64,000 bases of DNA from Aestuariibacter sp. GS-14 (GTDB taxonomy: Bacteria > Pseudomonadota > Gammaproteobacteria > Enterobacterales > Alteromonadaceae), in contig NZ_VHIP01000004.1 of NCBI RefSeq assembly GCF_006494365.1, forward strand, positions 1 to 64,000. The letters are read 5' to 3'. The position numbers and the translations under genes are program-made. Positions 47,679-56,699 of the stretch are shown in pieces. Below the pieces are notes generated by a model. The model worked only from the letters and a program-made list of their open reading frames with translations, did not search any database and was not told where the DNA came from. The stretch's first letter is position 1; each line of letters starts with the position of its first letter.

Positions 47679-47954
47679 CTATCGCAAATATGACTTGAGT
47701 AACTTGCTCAGCGCGTCAATTTCTTCGTTGCGCTGCATATCAGTCAGGTCAGGATTGCCCAGGTGGGCACGAATATGATCATCTAAAATGGTGGTCATCA
47801 GGCCGTTCACTGCGCCTTTTATAGCAGTCACCTGCTGTAGAATAGCCAGGCACTCGGTGTCTTCGGTTAGCGATTTTTCCACCGCATTGAGCTGACCGCG
47901 GATTTTCTTCACCCGGGTAAGCAACGCTTGCTGGTTATTTTTAATATGCGCCAT
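47679..47954 (-). CDS. RcnR/DmeR-type nickel/cobalt-sensing repressor (CsoR family)
   Basis: A 91-residue all-helical repressor of the CsoR/RcnR/FrmR family. His3, Cys35, His60 and His64 are all present, the set that coordinates nickel or cobalt in E. coli RcnR; FrmR differs at position 64 and CsoR has two Cys. It should therefore release its operator when nickel or cobalt rises. It is divergent from the CDF exporter gene, with a 15-base operator of RcnR type in the 78-base gap, as in known dmeRF pairs. It is likely autoregulated. Confidence 0.93.
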   Translation of the reverse strand: MAHIKNNQQALLTRVKKIRGQLNAVEKSLTEDTECLAILQQVTAIKGAVNGLMTTILDDHIRAHLGNPDLTDMQRNEEIDALSKLLKSYLR

Positions 47955-47977
47955 GGTTTTCGATCATCAAAATGGTA

Positions 47978-47992
47978 TACTGGGGTATAGTA
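47978..47992. promoter_or_regulatory. RcnR-type operator
   Basis: TACTGGGGTATAGTA has the TACT and AGTA ends with a G tract and the same 15-base length as the E. coli RcnR site (TACT-G6-N-AGTA). It lies between the divergent repressor and exporter starts, so one site could control both. Confidence 0.8.
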
Positions 47993-48032
47993 TAACAGTC
48001 GATACAAATCAACGAAAGAGTAATACAGCGCC

Positions 48033-49067
48033 ATGACTTCTCATCACCACACACACCATCATGAACACGACGACTGTAACAGCACGTCGACTGGCGACTG
48101 GCGCCATGCCCACAACTACTATGTAGACACCCAGTCCGCCGAGAAAAAGATAAATCTGGTATTCTTGCTCACCACGGTCACCATGGTAGTGGAAATTGTT
48201 GCTGGCACCTGGTTTGGCTCTATGGCGTTGCTAGCCGACGGCTGGCATATGTTTACCCATTCCGCTGCGTTTGCCGTGTCGATGTTTGTGTACTGGTATT
48301 CCCGAAAGCATCGCAACAGTAGTGCATTTGCGTTTGGTACCGGTAAAGTGAATGCGCTGGGTGGTTTTGCCAGTGCCGTTGCCTTGGGCACCGTTGCGCT
48401 GATGATGCTGATTGAATCTACAGAACGATTATTCTTACCTGAATCGATTAGTTTTAACGAAGCAATTGTGGTGGCTATTGTTGGCTTTATTGTGAACGTT
48501 GCCTCCGTGTTCCTGCTGCATGACGATCATCATCACCACGGGCACTCGCACAATCATGCTCATGGTCACAATAATGGCCACAGTCATGGACACTCACACA
48601 ATCATAGTCATTCTCATGCTCATGACCACGACCATGATCACGATCACAATTTAAAAGCCGCCTACTTTCACGTATTAGCCGATACCCTTACTTCCTTGCT
48701 GGCCATAGCAGCACTGATACTGGGTAAATATTACGGCTGGTTATGGGCGGATGCACTGATGGGGATCGTTGGCGCGGTGGTTATAGCCAAATGGGCCTGG
48801 CACCTGATTTCAGACAGCAGTGCCATGTTGCTCGATAAATCGCTTCACGCTGAAAAACTGGAAGTGATTGCCGAACATATCGAGAAAACCGGTGAGGCCA
48901 AAGTCACCGACTTTCATTGCTGGCAGCTATCGGGCAAACATGTAGCAGGTGTATTAACAATAGCCACTACCAGCGACAGTAAAGCAGAGCATTACCGTGC
49001 AGTCGTGTCTGGACATCTGGATATTGACCACCTGACCATTGAAGTTAATCGCGTTGATTCACTGTAA
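48033..49067 (+). CDS. dmeF: Cation diffusion facilitator, DmeF-type Ni/Co exporter with His-rich loop
   Basis: A 344-residue inner-membrane exporter with six helices. The N terminus is His-rich (SHHHTHHHEHDD). A long cytoplasmic loop at about 163-206 between helices 4 and 5 is almost entirely His, Asp, Asn and Gly, a metal-binding loop typical of DmeF and related CDF proteins. Helix 2 has LLADGWHMFTH and helix 5 has HVLADTLTS (His-x3-Asp), the transport-site pattern. The divergent nickel/cobalt-sensing repressor and its operator point to nickel or cobalt as substrate rather than zinc. Confidence 0.92.
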   Translation: MTSHHHTHHHEHDDCNSTSTGDWRHAHNYYVDTQSAEKKINLVFLLTTVTMVVEIVAGTWFGSMALLADGWHMFTHSAAFAVSMFVYWYSRKHRNSSAFAFGTGKVNALGGFASAVALGTVALMMLIESTERLFLPESISFNEAIVVAIVGFIVNVASVFLLHDDHHHHGHSHNHAHGHNNGHSHGHSHNHSHSHAHDHDHDHDHNLKAAYFHVLADTLTSLLAIAALILGKYYGWLWADALMGIVGAVVIAKWAWHLISDSSAMLLDKSLHAEKLEVIAEHIEKTGEAKVTDFHCWQLSGKHVAGVLTIATTSDSKAEHYRAVVSGHLDIDHLTIEVNRVDSL

Positions 49068-49079
49068 CCGAAAAACCGG

Positions 49080-50855
49080 TTACAGGATTATTTCTCTGTG
49101 ACACAAAATACGCTTGCCCTCTGGTAACTTGTGTTCAGGGGGCGGCGAACTGTCGCACTTGCCCTGAATACTCACAGCACAACGATTGCGGAACCGGCAT
49201 AGGACATCATTTGGCGCAATGCGCACAGTAAGCTGCTCATGAGCGGCGGATTTCGTATCCAGCCACAATGGGTCCAGCGTGGGCACACTGCTTACCAGCA
49301 GTTCAGTATACGGATGATAAGGCCCGGCCCGGAACGCTTTGCCACTGGCGTGTTCTACTTTTTTGCCTTTGTACAACACCACCACTTCATCACACAGGCT
49401 TTTCACCGTGGAAATGTCATGGCTTATAAACACAATGGCAATATTGAGCTTTTGTTGGAGCTCTTTGAGCAAGTCCAGAATCGCGGCAGCCACCACGGTA
49501 TCCAGCGCCGATGTCACCTCGTCACACAAGATTACTGTCGGCGCAGCAGCCAATGCACGGGCCAGGTTAATCCGTTGTTTTTGCCCACCCGACAGCGCAC
49601 CACATTTTCGATGAGCCAAATCAGCGGGTAGTTTCACCAACTCAAGTAGCTCTGCCACGCGTTCCGCACGTGCCCGGCCAGTCAGACCATGAAAAAAGGT
49701 TAGCGGCCTGCCCAGAATATCACCCACTTTATGGGCTGGGTTCAGTGCGGTATCTGCGTTCTGAAACACCATTTGAATATGCTGGCACTCAACCTTGCTG
49801 CGCTCATCAATGGCAGGCTTGAGCTCTTTGCCATTTAGCAGCATGTAGCCTTTTGCGGCAGGCAGCAGACCCGCAATGACACGGGCGAACGTCGACTTAC
49901 CAGACCCCGACTCCCCAATGATCCCAACGGTTTGCCCTTGCCTGACTTTTAGCGAAATATCTGACAGCACAGGAATTTCTACTGAACCATCGCGCAAGAT
50001 TTTACCGTAGCCCGCTTCAATGTTGGCCACTTCCAGCACCGTGTCGTGCTTAGGGTTATCCTGAAACGCTTCACTGTCCTGAACCGCATTCAATAATTGG
50101 CAGGTGTAAGGATGTTCGGCGTGATTCAGAATTTGGCTGGTAACATTGTTTTCCATCACCTTGCCATGCTGCAGCACCAGAATCCGGTCTGCCATCTGCG
50201 CAACCACCGCCAGATCATGAGATACGTACACAGCGGTGGTGTTATAGGCTTTTACCGCCGCTTTAAATGCTTTGAGTACTTCCACCTGCGTAGTCACATC
50301 CAATGCTGTAGTGGGTTCATCAAAAATCACCAGCTCTGGTTCACAAATCAGTGCCATAGCCGCCATTAAGCGTTGCAGTTGGCCACCGGATACTTCATGA
50401 GGATAACGGGCACCAATGGTTTCCGGCTCCGGCAATGCCAGTTGCTTAAATAAATCAACCGCTTTTACTTTCGCCTGCTCCCGGCTTAGTACACTGTGCA
50501 TCAGCGCACTTTCAATGACCTGCTCCATAATACGGCGCGACGGGTTAAACGCTGCTGCCGCACTTTGCGCAACATACGCAACCTTGCGACCTCGCAGATC
50601 TGCCAGTTGCTTATCATTGAGTGAAAGCATGTCCACATTGCCCACCTTCACTGAGCCACCACTCAAGCGACAGCCAGGCCGTGCATAACCTAATAGCGAC
50701 AATGCAATTGTAGTTTTCCCCGAACCAGACTCGCCAATGAGCGCCAGTACTTCGCCGCGCTTAAGAGTAAAACTCACATCGTGAACAATGGTTTTGGGCG
50801 ACTCAAGTGGGCCAACGTCTACGCGCAGCTGATTCACTTCTACGTGGTTCGTCAT
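49080..50855 (-). CDS. ABC transporter, fused double ATP-binding protein (Opp/Dpp type)
   Basis: A 591-residue protein with two complete ABC domains, each with Walker A (GESGSGKTT near 42 and GESGSGKST near 315) and signature motifs (VSGGQLQ, LSGGQKQ), equal to fused DppD and DppF. The C-terminal tail with CRFRNRC and a later Cys is the oligopeptide transporter signature. It should power the two permeases encoded upstream. Its ATG overlaps the stop codon of the second permease gene (TAATG). It is the last gene of the six-gene minus-strand operon. Confidence 0.94.
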   Translation of the reverse strand: MTNHVEVNQLRVDVGPLESPKTIVHDVSFTLKRGEVLALIGESGSGKTTIALSLLGYARPGCRLSGGSVKVGNVDMLSLNDKQLADLRGRKVAYVAQSAAAAFNPSRRIMEQVIESALMHSVLSREQAKVKAVDLFKQLALPEPETIGARYPHEVSGGQLQRLMAAMALICEPELVIFDEPTTALDVTTQVEVLKAFKAAVKAYNTTAVYVSHDLAVVAQMADRILVLQHGKVMENNVTSQILNHAEHPYTCQLLNAVQDSEAFQDNPKHDTVLEVANIEAGYGKILRDGSVEIPVLSDISLKVRQGQTVGIIGESGSGKSTFARVIAGLLPAAKGYMLLNGKELKPAIDERSKVECQHIQMVFQNADTALNPAHKVGDILGRPLTFFHGLTGRARAERVAELLELVKLPADLAHRKCGALSGGQKQRINLARALAAAPTVILCDEVTSALDTVVAAAILDLLKELQQKLNIAIVFISHDISTVKSLCDEVVVLYKGKKVEHASGKAFRAGPYHPYTELLVSSVPTLDPLWLDTKSAAHEQLTVRIAPNDVLCRFRNRCAVSIQGKCDSSPPPEHKLPEGKRILCHREIIL

Positions 50856-51682
50856 TATTCACTCCCCGCTGAATAAGTCGCGCTGCCGCGCAGGCTGTCG
50901 ATTAACAAGTTCACAGCAATGGTGATAGTGGCGATAGCAATCGCAGGTACAATCACCGCGGGCGCGCCTTCCGCCAGACCCGAGATATTTTCCCGCACCA
51001 ACGAGCCCAAATCAGCCTGAGGCGGCTGCACCCCCAAGCCAAGAAAGCTCAGGCTACTTAACAGCAACACCACAAACACAAAGCGCAAGCCAAAGTCGGC
51101 CAACATAGGGTGCACAATATTCGGCAGGATTTCTTTCACCGCCAGATATACGCGGCTCTCACCGCGTGTGCGCGCCACAGTCACAAAGTCCATGTTAGCC
51201 ACATTCACCGCCAGCGAACGCGCCAAGCGGAACGAACCGGGCATGTAGCTGATTGCCGTAATCGTAAGCAGAATCGGCACAGACGAGCCAAACGCAGCAA
51301 TCATAACCAAGGCAAAAATCTTGCTGGGAATAGAAATCAACGCGTCCATAAAACGGCTGATGGTTTCATCGGTGCGCCGATGGCTCACTGCCGCAAACAA
51401 GGCAATAAAAGTACCTGTTGCACAAGCAAGTCCGGCTGCCGCCAGGGGAATAAAAATGGTATAGCGTGCACCGTCTAACAGGCGGCTTAATACGTCACGC
51501 CCCAGGTAGTCTGTACCCAACCAGTATTTACCGCTGAATGATTCAAACACATCATAGGCCACCAGCTCACTGGCAGAATAAGGCGTAATAAATGGGCCCA
51601 CGATGGCAATTACAACCCAGAAGACCACCAGCAACAGACCAAGCTTTCCCGACACCGGTAACGCAGAGAGTTGAGACCGCAT
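50855..51682 (-). CDS. ABC transporter permease (DppC type)
   Basis: A 275-residue membrane protein with five or six helices and the EAA-type cytoplasmic loop typical of binding-protein-dependent importers (ARTRGESRVYLAVKEILPN, about 170-188). The periplasmic start LGTDYLGRDVLSRLLDGAR is the DppC/OppC hallmark. It pairs with the permease encoded two bases upstream and with the substrate-binding protein. Its stop codon overlaps the ATPase start. Confidence 0.94.
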   Translation of the reverse strand: MRSQLSALPVSGKLGLLLVVFWVVIAIVGPFITPYSASELVAYDVFESFSGKYWLGTDYLGRDVLSRLLDGARYTIFIPLAAAGLACATGTFIALFAAVSHRRTDETISRFMDALISIPSKIFALVMIAAFGSSVPILLTITAISYMPGSFRLARSLAVNVANMDFVTVARTRGESRVYLAVKEILPNIVHPMLADFGLRFVFVVLLLSSLSFLGLGVQPPQADLGSLVRENISGLAEGAPAVIVPAIAIATITIAVNLLIDSLRGSATYSAGSE

Positions 51683-51684
51683 AA

Positions 51685-52641
51685 TTAACCTCCCTTACGC
51701 AGTTTGGGGTTGGCCACAATGGCAGAAATATCGGCAATCAGTACCAAAATGAGATAGCCCACACAAAACAGCATGGCGCAAGCCTGAAGTAGCGGCATAT
51801 CGCGGTTGGTTACCGCATCCACCATTAAACTTGCCACGCCAGGATAGTTAAAGATCACTTCCACAATCACCACCCCGCCGAGCAGGTAGGACAAACTCAG
51901 GGCAATGGCATTCACAATGGGCCCAACAGCATTGGGCAGAGCATGCCGCAATACCGCACGCGACAATGTCGCGCCTTTCAATAGCGCCATTTCAACATAG
52001 GGCTGCGAGAGTTGTTCTACCACCGCAGCACGGGTAAGACGGGCCATTTGCGCACTTAACACAATGCAAAGTGTGACAACCGGCATGGCAAAGGCCCTGA
52101 AATAATCATATGCCGTGGCATCGCGTGGAATGTACGACAGCGACGGCAACCAGTTGAGTTCTACCGCGAAAATTAGCACCAGAATGGTGGCCAGCAGAAA
52201 CTCAGGGACAGCAACCATCGACAACGTAAATATATTCACCGCTTTATCGATGCGGCTACCACTGTACATGGCCGATACAATGCCCAGCGCCATCGCAAAG
52301 GGCACTGCGAGCACGGCAGTAAACCCTGCGAGCAGTAATGATTTGCTCAGACGCTCACCAATGAGCGCATCAACCGGACGGTCGTTCGCTAACGAGACGC
52401 CCGCATCGCCGGAGAGCAGGCCGCCCAACCATTTGGCATAGCGTACCGGTGGCGGGTCATTTAAGCCGTAGGCCTCACGCAATTCAGCAACCGCTTCAGG
52501 CGTAGCACTTTGACCCAACATTTCCTGAGCCGCATCGCCTGGCAGCAGGTTGGCAATAAAAAACACCACTGCAGACACAATCAGTAACGTGATCAGTGAC
52601 ACCCCAATGCGCTGGGCAATAAGCCGGAGGATGACTTTCAT
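51685..52641 (-). CDS. ABC transporter permease (DppB type)
   Basis: A 318-residue permease from the ATG at 52641, which has AAAGGAGT upstream and gives the standard DppB N terminus (LRLIAQRIGVSLITLLIVS). A longer frame to 52758 overlaps the binding-protein gene and is rejected. Typical segments are LPGDAAQEMLGQSATPEAVA and YVEMALLKGATLSRAVLRHALPNA (the EAA loop). It forms the channel with the DppC-type subunit. Confidence 0.94.
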   Translation of the reverse strand: MKVILRLIAQRIGVSLITLLIVSAVVFFIANLLPGDAAQEMLGQSATPEAVAELREAYGLNDPPPVRYAKWLGGLLSGDAGVSLANDRPVDALIGERLSKSLLLAGFTAVLAVPFAMALGIVSAMYSGSRIDKAVNIFTLSMVAVPEFLLATILVLIFAVELNWLPSLSYIPRDATAYDYFRAFAMPVVTLCIVLSAQMARLTRAAVVEQLSQPYVEMALLKGATLSRAVLRHALPNAVGPIVNAIALSLSYLLGGVVIVEVIFNYPGVASLMVDAVTNRDMPLLQACAMLFCVGYLILVLIADISAIVANPKLRKGG

Positions 52642-52660
52642 GTTAGTACTCCTTTGAAAA

Positions 52661-54247
52661 TCAGGCGTCCAGCCAAACGTGCTCAGCAAAGCTATAGCCC
52701 ATGAATCCGCCAGTTGGAATGGGGTAAAAGCCTTTGATACGTTTGTCGTAACCGTCAATGATGTTTAAAAAGACCGGTATGCTCACGCCGCATTGCTCAG
52801 CAATGAGGGTTTGCATATCGCCATACATTTGCTTGCGCACCTGTTCGTTACCTTCGCCGCGCGCGGCCAATAGTAATTGGTCGAATTGTGGGTTTTGCCA
52901 GCCGGATTCATTCCAGGGCGCGTCCGATTTGTAGAACAAGCTAAAAAGCTCGTCCAGACTGGCCCTCGGGTTAATATTGCCGAATCCAAGGGGATGTTTC
53001 ATCCAGTGATTCGACCAATAGCCATCGGCCGGTACCCGGTTAATCCCGAGCTTGAGGTCAGTTTCAATGCCGGCCAATTGCAGCAATGCAGCCATGTCGG
53101 TTGAGCCTTCCGCAGCCGGAGACGCAAACACCGGCACGCGAGCGCCGGTCATACCCGCTTTTTTAAGATGATAGCGGGCGCGATCTAAGTCATAGGGGCG
53201 TTGGGGTAAATCCGCATTGTAGTAACGATGACCAGGCGGCACAGGATGGTCGTTGGCAATAGTGGCATAACCGCGGAATAACGCGCGTTTAATTAATGGC
53301 CGGTCCATCATGTACTTGATCGCCAGCACAAAATCAGGGTTATTTGTGGGGTAAACGTCCTGACGCATGATGAGGTTAGTGTACAAGCCCGACTCGGTTT
53401 GCATTACATCGCAATTACCTGAACTGCGCACCCGCATGGTAGAACGCGGGTTTAATGCCAATGCCATCTGAATATCTCCAGACAGCAAGGCATTTACCCT
53501 GGATGATTCATCGGCAATACCCACCAATTCAATTTCATCCAGAAAGGGACGACCGGGTTTAAAGAAGTCAGGGTTTTTACGTGCGATAGTACGCACCCCC
53601 GGACTAAATTCCGCCAGCGTATACGGGCCCGTGCCGTTGGCTGTGCGAGTAAAGTCTTTAGTGCCCTCTGCCACTACACAAAAATTTGCTGAGGCCAAAA
53701 TAATGGGCAAATCTGCATTGGGTGAAGCAAGCGTCAATGTGAGGCTATTTGGCCCAGATACCTTGGCATAGGTAAACTGAGCTGCAATGGAGGCGACCCG
53801 CGACGTCGTCGCCGGGTCTTTATGGCGCATCAGGGAATACACCACATCCTGAGGCGTTAACGACTTTCCGTTGTGAAATGTCACGCCTTTGCGAAGCGTA
53901 ATCTGCCAGACTTGCTGGTCGTCAGATTCCAGCGCCTCGGCTAATGATAAATCGGCGCCAAGTTCGCGGTTAAACTGGGTTAGCCCGCTGTATAGCATAT
54001 AAATACGCATGTAATCGGTGCTCAGCGAAGCTTTCGCCGGATCCAGCGTGTCTTTGGTAGATACCGAGGTACTGGCCACCCGAATGCTACCACCGTGTTT
54101 TGGTGTTGGCGCTTGAGTATCTTCGAATGTTTGCGCCACTACATGCCCCGGTAATAGCAGACCACTGGCCGCGGAGACTAAGCCTGCGGCGCCCATCGCT
54201 TTGAGCATGGCGCGGCGACTATCAGAAAATCGATATTCAGGCTTCAT
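52661..54247 (-). CDS. ABC transporter substrate-binding protein, family 5 (Opp/Dpp), Tat-type signal
   Basis: A 528-residue solute-binding protein. The N terminus has a twin-arginine-like signal (SDSRRAMLKAMGAAGLVSA) ending near VVAQTF, which suggests folded export by the Tat route, uncommon for this family. The family 5 core is clear: DTLDPAKASLSTDYMRIYM, ITLRKGVTFHNGKSLTPQDV and NGTGPYTLAEFSPG. The presence of polyamine and amine catabolic genes on both sides suggests a cationic amine or peptide-linked substrate rather than ordinary dipeptides. It lies 38 bases after the FAD oxidase gene. Confidence 0.92.
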   Translation of the reverse strand: MKPEYRFSDSRRAMLKAMGAAGLVSAASGLLLPGHVVAQTFEDTQAPTPKHGGSIRVASTSVSTKDTLDPAKASLSTDYMRIYMLYSGLTQFNRELGADLSLAEALESDDQQVWQITLRKGVTFHNGKSLTPQDVVYSLMRHKDPATTSRVASIAAQFTYAKVSGPNSLTLTLASPNADLPIILASANFCVVAEGTKDFTRTANGTGPYTLAEFSPGVRTIARKNPDFFKPGRPFLDEIELVGIADESSRVNALLSGDIQMALALNPRSTMRVRSSGNCDVMQTESGLYTNLIMRQDVYPTNNPDFVLAIKYMMDRPLIKRALFRGYATIANDHPVPPGHRYYNADLPQRPYDLDRARYHLKKAGMTGARVPVFASPAAEGSTDMAALLQLAGIETDLKLGINRVPADGYWSNHWMKHPLGFGNINPRASLDELFSLFYKSDAPWNESGWQNPQFDQLLLAARGEGNEQVRKQMYGDMQTLIAEQCGVSIPVFLNIIDGYDKRIKGFYPIPTGGFMGYSFAEHVWLDA

Positions 54248-54285
54248 TTGTTCACTATCCTTTTCGCAGACACGGTTAGCACGGC

Positions 54286-55563
54286 TTAGTGCAACAGGTC
54301 CTGCACTTTGTAATACATCCCAACAAAGGGTAAAAACCAGGGTTTACCGAAGTGTCCCGGTACGGCTGGCCATTGCGTTGTTACCCAAGGGCAGGCGGTG
54401 TCTTTGCCTTCTATCATGTCGGCCATCACTTCACCCATGTGTACCGCCATTTGCACGCCATGACCGCTGTACCCCATGGCGTAGAACATACCCTTGTGCT
54501 CACCAACCTTGGGCAAGCGATCGGCACTCATGTCTACTGTACCGCCCCAGCAATAATCGATACGGGTACTGGCAAGCTGCGGAAACATGTCATCCAGCGC
54601 CTTGCGAAGTACCTCACCACTTTTGAGATCTGAGCGAGGGTTAGACACAGCAAAACGCGCACGACCACCAAACAACAAGCGATTGTCGGCGGTTAAACGG
54701 AAGTAGTTACCAATGTTTTTACTGGTAACGTAAGAGCGCTTACCCGGGAACAAATCGGCTATCAGTTGCTCAGGAAGCGGCTCCGTAGTGACCGCAAAAC
54801 TGCCAACCGGCACAATGCGACGACGGAACCAGCCAAATGGACCGGGACCACTGCCACCCGTGGCTATCAATACTGATTTAGCTTCAACGGCGTGCTTGGG
54901 GGTTGTCACCTGCCAGTTACCGTTCGAGCGTTTTTCTGTGCCTACTACCGGGTTATGCTGCAGTATGGTTACGCCATTTTCGACACAGGCTGAAGCCAGT
55001 CCATGCACCAGCTTACCTACGTGCAATTGCGCACCGTTTGGCGTGAGCAGACCACCATAAAATTGATCAGAAGCAATTTCTTGCTTGAGCGCTGCGGCAT
55101 CCAACAGCCTGGCATCGGGGTCTACCACCTTAACCAGCGCCTCATGAGTGCGTTTCAGTTTTTCAAAATGCTCAGGCTTGGCCGCCAGCTTAATTTTTCC
55201 GGCGCGGCGAAAATCGCAATCGATGTCATGCTGCTTTACCAGCTGCTCAACTGAGTCCACCGCCTGGTTATAAAACTGATAGAAAGACTGCGCTTTGGCT
55301 TCGCCATACGTTGCGATTAAACCAGCATAATCCTGCGCCGTACCGTTATTGCACTGACCACCATTGCGGCCAGACGCTTCCCCGCCCACCACGCCAGCTT
55401 CACATATCACTACGCTGGCGCCGCGTTTAGCCAATGCTAACGCAGACGACAGGCCGGTAAAGCCACCACCAATAACGACCACATCCACACTCCCTGTTGG
55501 TGCAGCATGTTCAGATGTATCTACAGTTGGAGCGGTATCTAACCAGTACGACGCACTTTTCAT
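54286..55563 (-). CDS. FAD-dependent oxidoreductase, PuuB-like (gamma-glutamylputrescine oxidase type)
   Basis: A 425-residue DAO-family flavoenzyme. The FAD motif VVVIGGGFTGLSSALALAKRG lies at about 29-49. The segment GGEASGRNGGQCNNG (about 61) and the C-terminal GYSGHGVQMAVHMGE are typical of PuuB and related oxidases that oxidise gamma-glutamylputrescine or similar amines to aldehydes. No gamma-glutamylputrescine synthetase (PuuA) is present in the window, so the true substrate may be a different amine. It lies between a HAD gene (8 bases) and the ABC binding-protein gene. Confidence 0.88.
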   Translation of the reverse strand: MKSASYWLDTAPTVDTSEHAAPTGSVDVVVIGGGFTGLSSALALAKRGASVVICEAGVVGGEASGRNGGQCNNGTAQDYAGLIATYGEAKAQSFYQFYNQAVDSVEQLVKQHDIDCDFRRAGKIKLAAKPEHFEKLKRTHEALVKVVDPDARLLDAAALKQEIASDQFYGGLLTPNGAQLHVGKLVHGLASACVENGVTILQHNPVVGTEKRSNGNWQVTTPKHAVEAKSVLIATGGSGPGPFGWFRRRIVPVGSFAVTTEPLPEQLIADLFPGKRSYVTSKNIGNYFRLTADNRLLFGGRARFAVSNPRSDLKSGEVLRKALDDMFPQLASTRIDYCWGGTVDMSADRLPKVGEHKGMFYAMGYSGHGVQMAVHMGEVMADMIEGKDTACPWVTTQWPAVPGHFGKPWFLPFVGMYYKVQDLLH

Positions 55564-55571
55564 AAGGTTCC

Positions 55572-56240
55572 TTACAGTCCTACCACGCCCGGCAAGCCAG
55601 AGATATCCTGGATTTCGGTGTAGCCGTAAAACGGATTGGCTGGTTCGTGCCCCCGGTTAACCCACACTTTGTTTTTAATACCAATATCGTGCGCTGACAT
55701 CAGATCATAGCGGAAGCTTGATGACACGTGCAGGATGTCTTCCGGGTTACAACCCAGGTTGTCGAGCATGTATTCAAATGCCTGTAAGCGAGGCTTGTAT
55801 GCTTGCGCCTGCTCTGCGGTATAAACAGCGTGGAAAGGCGCTTCCAGATTGGCCACGTTATGATGAATCTGTTCATTCATGGCATTCGACAGGATCACCA
55901 GCGGAATCTCTTTAGCTACTTTTTTCAACGGCTCAACTACATCCGGGTGCGGGCCCCACGTAGGAACAGCATTATAAATAGCTACACTGTCCTCATCGCG
56001 GTATTCAATTTTCCACAATTTACACAAACGGGTTACTGCATTGCGTACTACTTCCGCGTACGGCTTCCAGGCACCCAGCACTTCATCTAAGCGATAGGCA
56101 GAGAAGTCTTTTACAAACTGCGGCATTTGCTCTGGTGTAATGCGGTCGGCAAACAGCTTCTGTGCCATTGGTGCCATTTCAAAAAAGATCAGGGTGCCGT
56201 AGCAGTCAAAGGAAATATACTTAGGCTTAAATACACTCAT
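55572..56240 (-). CDS. HAD-superfamily hydrolase, haloacid dehalogenase type II-like
   Basis: A 222-residue protein from the ATG at 56240 with GGAA upstream. HAD motif 1 reads SFDCYGTLI: the nucleophilic Asp is present but the second Asp is replaced by Tyr, as in 2-haloacid dehalogenases rather than phosphatases. Motif 2 is LVILSNAM (Ser-Asn), the Lys lies in QAYKPRLQAFEYML and motif 3 is VSSSFRYDLMSAHDIG. It should form an Asp-ester intermediate. It is the first gene of the PuuB/ABC operon, so its substrate may be imported by that transporter, which is inference. Confidence 0.88.
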   Translation of the reverse strand: MSVFKPKYISFDCYGTLIFFEMAPMAQKLFADRITPEQMPQFVKDFSAYRLDEVLGAWKPYAEVVRNAVTRLCKLWKIEYRDEDSVAIYNAVPTWGPHPDVVEPLKKVAKEIPLVILSNAMNEQIHHNVANLEAPFHAVYTAEQAQAYKPRLQAFEYMLDNLGCNPEDILHVSSSFRYDLMSAHDIGIKNKVWVNRGHEPANPFYGYTEIQDISGLPGVVGL

Positions 56241-56699
56241 TAGGGGTTCCAACTATCAGTTCTCATTCAATTCTATTACACCACGCGACGCTTTTTATTT
56301 AATGCCAAAATATTTCATTTCGGCGCCACATGGCAGGTGTTTTTCAATCGTCAATCAGCAGACTATGCTGTGCTGACAACACTATTTATTGTTCTTCTGG
56401 CCGGCACTACTTGCTTGCTACCGCCGGTTCAGGGTCAACAACTTCAACGGCTTGTGTAATGTTGACTGACTGTGCATTATCTTCCCCCATCCGACACAGC
56501 ATATTTTGCTGAGAAGTGCTGAAAAACAATATTTCACTGCCTTTCTTGTTCTGCTATCAAACAATTCACGCCGGAAAACCTCGCTACCATATCGGATAGA
56601 AATCGTACATGCGCCACCAGCGTATGTGTCTCACCCTGACAGGTATGCATCGCGCGCCTTCATTTGCTTCGCGACATACAGAATAAATGGAAAACAATC
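56241..56699. other. Divergent control region of the amine catabolic cluster
   Basis: This 459-base gap separates the HAD/PuuB/ABC operon from the aminotransferase operon and should contain both promoters. Short open frames here show no family resemblance and no good ribosome site. No regulator gene lies within or beside the cluster. Confidence 0.45.
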
